DNA of 6,873 nt from NCBI GenBank assembly GCA_026391235.1, contig JAPLDV010000751.1, positions 1-6,873 on the forward strand, given 5' to 3'. Position 1 is the stretch's first letter, and each line of letters opens with the position of its first letter. The translations under genes were made by a program, and so were the position numbers. The notes beneath the pieces were generated by a model. That model saw only the letters and a program-made list of their open reading frames with translations, ran no database searches and had not been told where the DNA came from. The DNA comes from Bacteroidia bacterium. Its GTDB lineage: Bacteria; Bacteroidota; Bacteroidia; Bacteroidales; UBA12481. Below are positions 1-6,274 of the stretch, one piece after another.

Positions 1-1972
1 TGGGATGAATTCGGGTATCGGGTATCAGGTTTCGGGTATCGGGAAATTCGGTGACGGGGGAAGGGGTCCCCGCTTTCGCGGGGATGACAAGGGGATCAGT
101 GGTAAGGGAAGGGGTCCCCGCGTTCGCGGGGATGACAGAAGAGGGCGCGGTGGTAAGGGTGGCAGAGGTACCGTTTGGAGTTTTGAGTTTTGTGTTTTGG
201 AATTTATTTGTTTTTTGTTCTTTGGGATTTGGGATTTGGCTCACTCCCGCCTGGATAAATACCCCCGGCAGATTTTGGATGGTATCCGTTTTGATAACCC
301 AGCGGAGCGGACTGCGGCTCATGAGTTCGAAAATCCTTCCGGCAGCGGAAATAAAAACGGTATCCTTCGGGCATTCAATGATATTCTGGCCCCAGGTGTT
401 CCCGAGATTATTAAACGATGCAAACTCAAAATCCCCGCCAAGCCGTTGAAATAAAAGCAACTGACGGGCGGCGTTTATGGCATAGTTCCAGGTTATCTCG
501 TGTTCCTGCAGCGTCATCTGATTCGGGGATTTCTGGAAATTAAGGGCATCCAGACTGGTTTTCGACCAGTCGAGCGGAGCCAGCCATTCGGTATTGGAGA
601 GGGTAATCCGGGTGCCGTTCTTTTGGTTATATTCCCTGATAATGACAAGATCGCGGCGAAGATCGACCTCGGATGTTGCGCGGTCGGTAATCACATCGAT
701 GTATCTTCCTGCAATTTCCAGCATCTCTTTGAGGTTACTATTATACCGCCAGTATCCCACCATCACCAGTTTGATATCCGGATCCTGGCTTTTCATTGAC
801 CGGGAGTATTCCACGCACCGTTTGGCATACTCTTCCCAGCCAAACCGACGGTAGGCCTCGTTGTCGAGCTCCCAGTACTTAATTTTGAAGGGATCTGGAT
901 ACCCGTGCTGTTTCCTCAGCGAACCCAGACCGGATTCTGCACTGCCGTTGCAATAGGCTACCCAATCCGCGGCGCGGTCGGCCGTGCCGGTTAGAATATT
1001 CACGCACAAAAACGGTTCCGCCCCGATCATCCGGCACAGTTCGATAAACTCGACGGTTCCGGCATGATTTTCCTCGATCCCGCCCCAGTACTCACTTTCA
1101 ACAGGCTGCCGGTCGAGCCGCGGACCCACGCCTTCGCGCCAGTCATAAAACGAGGCAAAGCATCCGCCGGGAAACCGGATCATCGGCACGTGTATCTTCC
1201 TTAATACTTCGACCACTTCCCCGCGCCAACCCTTTTCTGAATTCATTGGCATCAGCGAGAATCCATCCATGGCCGCACGGGTGCCGGGTTCGATGGATGC
1301 AGCGAAAGTTGCCCGGCCTTTGTATGATCCGAGGTCCAACTCTACCGAAAACTCCCGGAAAATTCCATCAGGTACAATAATCGTCTGTTCTGCCAGAGGT
1401 TTATCTATTTGTTTTTCCGAATAGAGCCCGATAGTCACTTTGACAGGGTTGGGATTGGTGTCGGCGGTCTGATTATTGCTGAAATACCCGCGGAACAGAT
1501 ATCTGACTCCGGAATCAATCCATATGCCATCCTGAGCAAGGAAGGCCTGGCCGGCTTTCTGTCCGTTTTCCAAAACAGCAGCTTGCAATCCGTGATGAAA
1601 ATTCCAGTACCGGTTGGTGCCCTGCTTAACCTCTGCAACCGCCGGCCAGACATACCAGTCATTGATTTCATAGCCCGAATGCCACCACTTTTCGCGGCTC
1701 AGGTCATCGGCAGGTGATTTTCCCAGCCAGTCATACATATATGATTTTAACGGCGGTACATCCTCAAAGCTCGCATTGTATAGTTTTTCTGCCCACAATC
1801 CCTCGATCTGTCGGGCCAGGCCCAATTCAATGAAATTGCCGTAAATCAGCGGATTAACCGGTTTTTCATGGATTGGTTGCGGATGAATTTTATAGACGGC
1901 CGTTGGATTTTGGGCGGTAAGAATCGCATTAAAAAAGGATTGAACCAGGAAAAAAAGGATGATTTTTTTCAT
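1..1972 (-). CDS. Secreted GH51 alpha-L-arabinofuranosidase, C-terminus open at window edge
   Basis: Predicted to hydrolyse terminal alpha-L-arabinofuranosyl residues from arabinan or arabinoxylan outside the cytoplasm. The frame has 657 codons with no stop before the left edge. Residues 1-20 form a signal peptide (MKKIILFFLVQSF..., likely cut after ILTA). YGNFIE (44-49) is the GH51 N-terminal motif. RFPGGC (266-271) followed by YDW and GVGPR is the conserved barrel segment. WELDNE (367-372) supplies the probable acid/base Glu372, and SNTEW supplies the probable nucleophile Glu462. Homology-like sequence continues through FASFNNLGNTWGQN and the start of the C-terminal beta domain. At about residue 578 it changes abruptly into low-complexity sequence encoded by repeats (SQIPNPK..., VIPANAGTP, VIPAKAGTP, IPDTR). 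The C-terminal domain is therefore probably interrupted or replaced. No Shine-Dalgarno precedes the ATG. The family call is firm; whether the enzyme is intact cannot be judged here. Confidence 0.9.
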   Translation of the reverse strand, partial: MKKIILFFLVQSFFNAILTAQNPTAVYKIHPQPIHEKPVNPLIYGNFIELGLARQIEGLWAEKLYNASFEDVPPLKSYMYDWLGKSPADDLSREKWWHSGYEINDWYVWPAVAEVKQGTNRYWNFHHGLQAAVLENGQKAGQAFLAQDGIWIDSGVRYLFRGYFSNNQTADTNPNPVKVTIGLYSEKQIDKPLAEQTIIVPDGIFREFSVELDLGSYKGRATFAASIEPGTRAAMDGFSLMPMNSEKGWRGEVVEVLRKIHVPMIRFPGGCFASFYDWREGVGPRLDRQPVESEYWGGIEENHAGTVEFIELCRMIGAEPFLCVNILTGTADRAADWVAYCNGSAESGLGSLRKQHGYPDPFKIKYWELDNEAYRRFGWEEYAKRCVEYSRSMKSQDPDIKLVMVGYWRYNSNLKEMLEIAGRYIDVITDRATSEVDLRRDLVIIREYNQKNGTRITLSNTEWLAPLDWSKTSLDALNFQKSPNQMTLQEHEITWNYAINAARQLLLFQRLGGDFEFASFNNLGNTWGQNIIECPKDTVFISAAGRIFELMSRSPLRWVIKTDTIQNLPGVFIQAGVSQIPNPKEQKTNKFQNTKLKTPNGTSATLTTAPSSVIPANAGTPSLTTDPLVIPAKAGTPSPVTEFPDTRNLIPDTRIHP
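11..45. repeat. Heptamer tandem repeat, tcgggta x5
   Basis: Five in-phase 7-bp units: tcgggta at 11-17, 18-24 and 32-38, with variants tcaggtt (25-31) and tcgggaa (39-45). Read on the minus strand it contributes the peptide IPDTR to the open GH51 frame. Confidence 0.85.
58..89. repeat. Palindromic 32-bp dispersed repeat, copy 1
   Basis: This is a 32-bp element whose core is ccccgc-tttc-gcgggg (68-83), able to form a 6-bp GC hairpin, followed by atgaca. It matches copy 2 (106-137) at 31 of 32 positions. On the minus strand it reads gtcatccccgcgaaagcgg, which encodes VIPAKAG in the GH51 frame. From memory, this element and its VIPA(K/N)AG peptide recur widely in bacterial genomes. Confidence 0.85.
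106..137. repeat. Palindromic 32-bp dispersed repeat, copy 2
   Basis: The second copy lies in the same orientation as copy 1, separated from it by 16 bp. The single difference (g at 122 against t at 74) lengthens the hairpin stem to 7 bp (ccccgcg-tt-cgcgggg). It encodes VIPANAGTP on the minus strand. Two copies with a 16-bp spacer do not make a CRISPR array. Confidence 0.85.
174..236. repeat. Degenerate T/G-rich heptamer array, nine units
   Basis: Nine consecutive 7-bp units stay in phase: tttggag, ttttgag, ttttgtg, ttttgga, atttatt, tgttttt, tgttctt, tgggatt, tgggatt. The array marks the junction at which GH51-like coding sequence (residue about 578) turns into repeat-encoded peptide. Confidence 0.75.
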
Positions 1973-1996
1973 TTGGAATGATATATAACCGCAGAC

Positions 1997-2004
1997 CAAA
2001 ATTA
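1997..2004 (-). promoter_or_regulatory. Possible -7 box for the arabinofuranosidase gene
   Basis: On the minus strand this reads taattttg, matching the Bacteroidota -7 consensus TAnnTTTG, 24 bp upstream of the GH51 start codon. No convincing TTTG -33 element is seen at the expected distance, so the call is weak. Confidence 0.3.
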
Positions 2005-2018
2005 ATAAAGATTTATAC

Positions 2019-2034
2019 GATCCCGGCCGGGGTC
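2019..2034. promoter_or_regulatory. Dyad 1 in the divergent spacer, possible operator
   Basis: The sequence gatcccggccggggtc is a 16-bp inverted repeat with one mismatched pair and a perfect 10-bp core (2022-2031). It shares the half-site tcccg/cggg with dyad 2, whose centre is about 52 bp away, close to five helical turns. It lies between the divergent GH51 and beta-propeller genes, where one regulator could control both. Confidence 0.35.
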
Positions 2035-2070
2035 GAATCGGCGCGGATGGCCCAATTTTCTACAGATATA

Positions 2071-2087
2071 CAATCCCGCCGGGATTG
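2071..2087. promoter_or_regulatory. Dyad 2, perfect 8-1-8 inverted repeat, possible operator
   Basis: The sequence caatcccgccgggattg is a perfect 8-bp inverted repeat around a single central base. It ends 12 bp before the possible -7 box at 2100 and 47 bp before the beta-propeller start codon. That is a typical location for a regulator binding site. It is not followed by a T-run and so is not an obvious terminator. Confidence 0.45.
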
Positions 2088-2099
2088 GAAGGAAAAAAC

Positions 2100-2107
2100 T
2101 ATCTTTG
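2100..2107 (+). promoter_or_regulatory. Possible -7 box for the beta-propeller lipoprotein gene
   Basis: The sequence tatctttg matches the Bacteroidota TAnnTTTG consensus and ends 27 bp before the ATG at 2135. A ttg sits at 2085-2087, but the 12-bp gap is shorter than the usual 19-21 bp, so the upstream element is unsupported. Confidence 0.3.
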
Positions 2108-2134
2108 GTTCAAACCAAACATCCAACCCAAGAA

Positions 2135-3421
2135 ATGAAAAGAAAAATCTCCTTCGGCAGCCTTTTCGCGCTGATGATCCTGCTTCTTTTTTCCTGCCAA
2201 TCCACCCCCACCCGAACCGGAATCATCGAAATGGTCAGTATTAACGGAAAAGAGATCCCGAAAATCAACCTGGGCGAGGTGGATGATTCCGCCACAACAA
2301 TCAAATTATCAGACCTGTTCGAGGATTTCCAGATCATCCCTCTGGAAACAGGGAAAGAGTGCCTGATCTCCTATCCTGGAAAAATCTGCTTGACCGGTCA
2401 TTCGATCCTGACCTGGACCCAGGTTGGGATGGGACCCTGCCGTGTACTGGAGTTTGGTTTGGATGGCACCTTTCGCAAGGGATTTGGAGGTGGGGGCAAA
2501 GGCCCGGGAGAACACGGGGGATACTTCGTTGACGAACTGTCGTGGTACCCGGTAAAAAAAGAGATCTTCATTTCTTTTGCCGGAATGGGGCCTGAGAACC
2601 AGCTTTTTGCAGAAGACGGCAAATATCTCGGCCCCATCGTGAATCCCGTTGAGCTGATATCAGGGCTGAAGAGGTTTAATGACACCATCTGGATGACCCC
2701 CTGTGAAATAGCCGGTCATCCTGAATTCCGGCGCGATTCCATCAGGCTGATCCTTTTTCAGGCAGATGGCAGGGAGGTCAAGGTATGGCCACGTACCATT
2801 TATCCACCATCCGGCAAAACCGGCTACTCTCCAACCGGTTGGGGAAGTTCTCTCTATCAATACGATAACCAGTGGCGGATTTACTCACCCGGTGATGATA
2901 CCCTTTATGAGGTCGGACCGGACCGGCTGGTTCCGCTTGCAATTCTTGATGCAGGTCCGAAGGGCCGACCCTATAACCAGGTAATCGATCCTTCGGCGAT
3001 CATCGGGAAGTGCTCCTACAGAGTGATCAGGGAAACGGAACACCACTGGTACCTGGATAAAAATATTATCACGATGACAGAGTTGCAGGGATCGGGAAAC
3101 AACTGGGGCGGCATGTTTGATATCAGTGAATTTCTTCTGGTCATAGACAAGAGAACAGGCGAAGCAAGAAACCTCCGCTTTGAAGATGATTTTCTGGGAC
3201 TCACCAGGAAATCCATGAAAAGGCACCTGGTCAGCTGGACCGATAAAGGAGAGCCTTACCTGGCCTTTATTGCGGTTGAGCTGAAGGAATCCATTAAAAC
3301 TGCCCTAAATAAGGAGAATCTGGATCCGAAAATCCGGGCACGGCTGGAGGAGTTGGACAGACAGATTACGGTTGACAGCAACCCGATTATCGTGCTGATG
3401 AAAACCAAAGGCGATTTGTAG
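2135..3421 (+). CDS. 6-bladed beta-propeller lipoprotein
   Basis: A 428-residue exported lipoprotein. MKRKISF... opens a signal peptide with the lipobox LFSC, giving lipidated Cys21. Residue +2 is Gln, so there is no Asp inner-membrane retention signal and an outer-membrane location is likely. The segment INLGEVDDSATTIKLSDLF...IIPLETG (about 44-73) and the loop GFGGGGKGPGEHGG (116-129) are hallmarks of the Bacteroidota 6-bladed beta-propeller lipoprotein family. The chain ends with a charged helix (about 382-412) and NPIIVLMKTKG. These proteins have no known catalytic activity; a ligand- or glycan-binding role is inferred. The ATG at 2135 is preferred to the in-frame ATG at 2105 because it places a compact signal peptide at the N-terminus. 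It is divergent from the GH51 gene, separated by 162 bp holding two dyads, and convergent with the acyltransferase gene. Confidence 0.85.
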   Translation: MKRKISFGSLFALMILLLFSCQSTPTRTGIIEMVSINGKEIPKINLGEVDDSATTIKLSDLFEDFQIIPLETGKECLISYPGKICLTGHSILTWTQVGMGPCRVLEFGLDGTFRKGFGGGGKGPGEHGGYFVDELSWYPVKKEIFISFAGMGPENQLFAEDGKYLGPIVNPVELISGLKRFNDTIWMTPCEIAGHPEFRRDSIRLILFQADGREVKVWPRTIYPPSGKTGYSPTGWGSSLYQYDNQWRIYSPGDDTLYEVGPDRLVPLAILDAGPKGRPYNQVIDPSAIIGKCSYRVIRETEHHWYLDKNIITMTELQGSGNNWGGMFDISEFLLVIDKRTGEARNLRFEDDFLGLTRKSMKRHLVSWTDKGEPYLAFIAVELKESIKTALNKENLDPKIRARLEELDRQITVDSNPIIVLMKTKGDL

Positions 3422-3433
3422 GGGGCGACCCGC

Positions 3434-3463
3434 GGGAGGGCCAAGGGAGGGCCAAGGGAGGGC
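3434..3463. repeat. 11-bp tandem repeat, gggagggccaa
   Basis: There are two exact copies (3434-3444, 3445-3455) and a partial third (3456-3463). They lie in the 59-bp spacer between convergent genes. Each copy contains gggagggc, which can pair with gccctccc at 3470-3477, so three alternative hairpins are possible. Confidence 0.8.
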
Positions 3464-3477
3464 GCAAAGGCCCTCCC
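3456..3477. terminator. GC-rich hairpin between convergent genes
   Basis: The arms gggagggc (3456-3463) and gccctccc (3470-3477) form an 8-bp stem with a 6-base loop. It lies just after the beta-propeller stop codon and 3 bp beyond the acyltransferase stop on the other strand, so it could end both transcripts. No T-run follows on either strand, so it is not a classic intrinsic terminator. Confidence 0.5.
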
Positions 3478-3480
3478 GTA

Positions 3481-4278
3481 CTAATGTTTAATTTTCCAGG
3501 CTGCGAGATTTGCCTGAATGAATTCAATGATCACTTTGTGTACTTCTTTCCCTGATCCCTTGATATCCATTGGCTGGCCGAAGTTGAAGTAAATATCTTT
3601 ATTGCTGGAATCGAGCGGGCCGAGGTCCTTCACTAATCTTCCGTTCAACCAAAAATCGGTTTTCACGGCAAAGGGAATTACCTGCACACCGGCTTTTAAT
3701 GCAAGTTTGATACCGAGTGAGTTAAACTCCTCAGGCCGGAATTCAATCCGGCGGGTACTCTGCGGAAAGATCACTATTGAGCGGCCCTTAGCCAGAATTT
3801 CCTGTCCCTGTGTCATCACCGCAAATAAATCTGCACGGGAATTATTCCGGCTAACCACAATGGGATCGCGGGATCTCAGAACGGGTCCGAATACCCGACT
3901 CTGCACAAGACTATCTTTAACCACAAAAGTAACGTCCATGATCTGTGCGATCAGAAAAGGCAACACCATGGTTTCCAACGTACTCATGTGATTACCGATA
4001 AATATCACCGGATCTTTGCATTTCCTGAGATTTTCCAAACCGGAAATATGAAACCGGCCACCGCAGCTTTCAAGAAGCTTCATTATTTGAAGAGATGATC
4101 TGGCCCATTCTTCGGTTGGGTAGAGCCCCCTCAATGCAAGTTTTCTCGCATGTAAGATTATTCTCAGCGATTGGTATTTGAATGCGAGAGGAAAATGAGG
4201 CAATGCCTTATGAAGCCACAATTGTGGAGTGTTCGCCGGAGTATCATAATTATCCTGTATGGTTAATGGGAGATTCAC
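3481..4278 (-). CDS. PlsC-type lysophospholipid acyltransferase (HX4E variant)
   Basis: A 265-residue member of the LPLAT/PlsC superfamily, predicted to transfer an acyl group to a lysophospholipid such as lysophosphatidate at the inner membrane. Motif I is GNHMSTLE (95-102): catalytic His97 is followed four residues later by Glu102, in place of the usual Asp. FGPVLRSRDPIVVSRNN (130-146) carries the second block. FPQSTR (171-176) replaces the common FPEGTR, and VIPFAVKTDFW (200-210) is the fourth block. From memory, HX4E with FPQSTR defines a consistent LPLAT subfamily rather than a damaged enzyme. The start is GTG: the in-frame stop TAG lies 11 codons upstream, and no early ATG exists before residue 66. 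It lies 45 bp downstream of the patatin gene and is probably cotranscribed with it. Substrate specificity cannot be read from the sequence. Confidence 0.85.
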   Translation of the reverse strand: MNLPLTIQDNYDTPANTPQLWLHKALPHFPLAFKYQSLRIILHARKLALRGLYPTEEWARSSLQIMKLLESCGGRFHISGLENLRKCKDPVIFIGNHMSTLETMVLPFLIAQIMDVTFVVKDSLVQSRVFGPVLRSRDPIVVSRNNSRADLFAVMTQGQEILAKGRSIVIFPQSTRRIEFRPEEFNSLGIKLALKAGVQVIPFAVKTDFWLNGRLVKDLGPLDSSNKDIYFNFGQPMDIKGSGKEVHKVIIEFIQANLAAWKIKH

Positions 4279-4323
4279 TTTTCGGGATTGTACGGTTGCA
4301 AATTTAAACTAATCAGATCAGAA

Positions 4324-5079
4324 TTAAAAACCGCCTGAAATCAGCTCTTTTGTGTGCTTGTAGGCAATATGAAAAAGTTCCTCTGCATATTTGATCCGAA
4401 GAATATCATAATTTTCAACACCGGGCGGTTCAATGTACAGATCTGCCAGTTTGCCTGATTTGATGGTGGATTTATCGACGCTCACATGGAATACACGGGT
4501 GGCAATCTGAAGCATATTATTCAGCTTATCGGTATCATGTATCGGACTAATATTCACCGCAATCACCTTATCACAAATTTTCCTGACCGGTTTGATCGGC
4601 AAATTATCGAGAACTCCTCCGTCGACATACACCTGATCACCCATTTTTACCGGGGAAAACAGAATTGGAATACTTGAAGATGCCAGAACAATATCTGCAA
4701 GGGGTCCGCTGCTGATATACTCCATCCGGGCTTTGTTCAGATTGCAAACAGCTACAATCAAAGGCGTTGGAAGATCTTCCAGGTTTTTAAAAGGAATATG
4801 GATTTTGATCTGGTCCTTCAATCCATCGAGCCGGATAAACCCCTGTTTCGACATTTTAAAATGCGATATCGTCATGAAATCCTGCTCTTTCAAAAGCTTG
4901 AAAATATCATCCGGATTCATCCCTGATGCGAGAAAGGCACCCGCAATGGCACCTGCACTGACCCCCGAGATAATATCCGGTAATATTCCTTTCTCAAGCA
5001 GGGCCTTTGCGACACCCAGATGAGCAAATCCCCGGGCACCGCCGCCTCCCAGTACCAGACCTAGTGCGTAGTTTGTCAT
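4324..5079 (-). CDS. Patatin-like phospholipase
   Basis: A 251-residue single-domain patatin-like (PNPLA, bacterial RssA/NTE-type) serine lipid acyl hydrolase. The oxyanion loop GGGGARG is at 11-17. The nucleophile elbow GVSAG (39-43) gives Ser41, and DGG (153-155) gives the catalytic Asp153 of the Ser-Asp dyad. SSSIPILFSPV (134-144) is the conserved segment preceding it. The length is normal for the minimal bacterial family, with no signal peptide and no transmembrane segment, so a cytoplasmic or membrane-peripheral site is likely. The ATG start has no Shine-Dalgarno. The next gene downstream is a PlsC-type acyltransferase: one enzyme could release fatty acids from phospholipids and the other reacylate the lyso product. 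That pairing is inference from proximity. The upstream spacer is filled by heptamer repeats. Confidence 0.92.
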   Translation of the reverse strand: MTNYALGLVLGGGGARGFAHLGVAKALLEKGILPDIISGVSAGAIAGAFLASGMNPDDIFKLLKEQDFMTISHFKMSKQGFIRLDGLKDQIKIHIPFKNLEDLPTPLIVAVCNLNKARMEYISSGPLADIVLASSSIPILFSPVKMGDQVYVDGGVLDNLPIKPVRKICDKVIAVNISPIHDTDKLNNMLQIATRVFHVSVDKSTIKSGKLADLYIEPPGVENYDILRIKYAEELFHIAYKHTKELISGGF

Positions 5080-5080
5080 A

Positions 5081-5129
5081 GCGATCAGTTGTCGGTTATC
5101 GTTTGTCAGTTTAAGAATCGTGAATCGTG
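5081..5129. repeat. Degenerate heptamer array, seven units
   Basis: Seven in-phase 7-bp units: gcgatca, gttgtcg, gttatcg, tttgtca, gtttaag, aatcgtg, aatcgtg. It begins 2 bp upstream of the patatin start codon, so it forms the 5' leader of that gene if transcription starts further upstream. Confidence 0.6.
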
Positions 5130-5145
5130 ATGCACCTTTGTTTAA

Positions 5146-5208
5146 TTTTGTACTTTTTGAGGTTTGGGGCTTATTTGAGTTTTGTTATTTGAGTTTTGTT
5201 ATTTGCAA
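5146..5208. repeat. T/G-rich heptamer array with exact 14-bp tandem copies
   Basis: Units of 7 bp run in phase: ttttgta, ctttttg, aggtttg, gggctta, tttgagt, tttgtta, tttgagt, tttgtta, tttgcaa. The core is ttatttgagttttg, present twice exactly (5171-5184, 5185-5198), with ttatttg following. The stop codon and last lysine codon of the URO-D-fold gene (5199-5204) lie within the array. It resembles the array at 174-236. Confidence 0.75.
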
Positions 5209-6221
5209 TTCACCGTCTCTTCCAGCATTGCCCTGATGTTCCCTTCCGGTGTATGTGGCGGTATGGCGCATCCGGCATTAAGAATAAAACGGTTCGATTT
5301 CGACATTATTTTAATCAGTTCCTGTGTTTTTACCCTTACCTCATCGGGTGTTCCTAGAGCGAGTACTCCGCTTGGGTCGATGTTGCCGATCAATGTAACC
5401 TTATTACTAAACACTTCAGCGATCTTTCGGATATCGGTTTTATAATCGAGTTCCAACGCATCGGCCCCGGTTTCGATCATCTCATTCAGAATCAGTTCTG
5501 TGTTGCCGCAGATATGAAGGGTATAAGGCATTCCGGCTTTATGAGCCTCCCCGACCACTCTTTTTTCATACGGAAATGCATACTGTTTATACAGTTCAGG
5601 CGGGATCAGGTCGGGCCCTGCCGGACTATCCCCGTTGGAGACCATATCGCAGCCGGTTTGGGCCATCAGGCGGATAAACTGACTGGTGGCTTCGGTGCAA
5701 TACTCAAGGAGTCCGGTTTTGTCATCCTCATCGGCCATATAAAGATCAGTCATCCAATCGGCAGATCCTCTTACCATTCCGGCCAGTGAAAACGGAGCCT
5801 GGTCGCAGTTGCCCCTGACATAGATATCATCACCCACGAATCTCTTGATCAACCGCACTGCTTCGAGCCAGTTCATGACATACCTGTAATCCTCAATATT
5901 TACGGGTGGAAGATCCCTCCAGTCGCTCAGTTCCCGGAGAATACCCCGGTGGCAACGCGCAGGCTCATTGTCCGGAAAATCAACCGGAACACCCAGGGCA
6001 CCTGCCAGCGTAACGGTATCCATATCGACCAGGATCCCGTCGAATTCATATTTTTCCACCGAACGCACCATAGCCTCAGCCATGATTCCCGGATCCTCGC
6101 GGAATTGCTTCATACTCACCTTATACTCACGTGCTGCCATCATGAAATTATGCAGCATAACCGGAACCCGGTCACTTTGCGAGCCCCTGAGGGCAGAGAT
6201 GATTCGATCTTTGGGGATCAT
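5199..6221 (-). CDS. URO-D-fold protein with corrinoid-methyltransferase zinc motif
   Basis: A 340-residue protein of the uroporphyrinogen decarboxylase superfamily. It lacks the RQAGR N-terminal motif of true HemE. Instead it carries LHICGN with His236-x-Cys238 and NAGC with Cys318, reproducing the HxC...C zinc site of the MtaA/MtbA/CmuA-type methylcobamide:thiol methyltransferases. Other family blocks are GDSPAGPDLIPPELYKQY (197-214) and LIGNIDPSGVLALG (277-290). A role in methyl transfer to or from a corrinoid is inferred. No corrinoid-binding protein or substrate-specific methyltransferase is in the window, so substrate and acceptor are unknown. The length matches the family. The ATG at 6219-6221 has no Shine-Dalgarno and sits 1 bp from an inverted octamer array. 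Its stop lies in the heptamer array at 5146-5208, so repeats border the gene on both sides. Confidence 0.85.
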   Translation of the reverse strand: MIPKDRIISALRGSQSDRVPVMLHNFMMAAREYKVSMKQFREDPGIMAEAMVRSVEKYEFDGILVDMDTVTLAGALGVPVDFPDNEPARCHRGILRELSDWRDLPPVNIEDYRYVMNWLEAVRLIKRFVGDDIYVRGNCDQAPFSLAGMVRGSADWMTDLYMADEDDKTGLLEYCTEATSQFIRLMAQTGCDMVSNGDSPAGPDLIPPELYKQYAFPYEKRVVGEAHKAGMPYTLHICGNTELILNEMIETGADALELDYKTDIRKIAEVFSNKVTLIGNIDPSGVLALGTPDEVRVKTQELIKIMSKSNRFILNAGCAIPPHTPEGNIRAMLEETVNCK

Positions 6222-6222
6222 G

Positions 6223-6260
6223 TTAATATGCTAATGTTTTAATGTGCTAATGTGCTAATT
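6223..6260 (+). repeat. Octamer array, left inverted repeat
   Basis: Four in-phase 8-bp units at 6228-6259 read atgctaat, gttttaat, gtgctaat, gtgctaat. The 38-bp segment 6223-6260 matches the reverse complement of 6650-6687 at 32 of 38 positions. It ends 1 bp from the URO-D start codon. Confidence 0.75.
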
Positions 6261-6274
6261 ATTAAGAAAATAAC

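Noticed and set aside
58..137. Two near-identical palindromic repeats as a CRISPR array
   Set aside because: There are only two copies, with a 16-bp spacer, no further units, and no cas gene. The element is a dispersed repeat type.
5..454. Plus-strand open frame of 149 codons at the left end
   Set aside because: It is the codon-aligned antisense of the GH51 frame, which carries all family motifs. Its own protein is low-complexity and repeat-derived.
1409..1717. Short open frames on both strands within the GH51 gene
   Set aside because: They overlap a long frame with a clear family assignment and show no recognisable motifs.
2071..2087. Dyad 2 as an intrinsic terminator
   Set aside because: The loop would be a single base, no T-run follows, and the site lies upstream of both divergent genes.
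2105..2134. Upstream in-frame ATG for the beta-propeller gene
   Set aside because: It would place ten polar residues before a complete lipoprotein signal peptide. The ATG at 2135 gives a typical one.
5199..6221. Calling the URO-D-fold gene hemE
   Set aside because: The RQAGR motif is missing and an HxC...C zinc site is present, and no other heme-biosynthesis gene is nearby.
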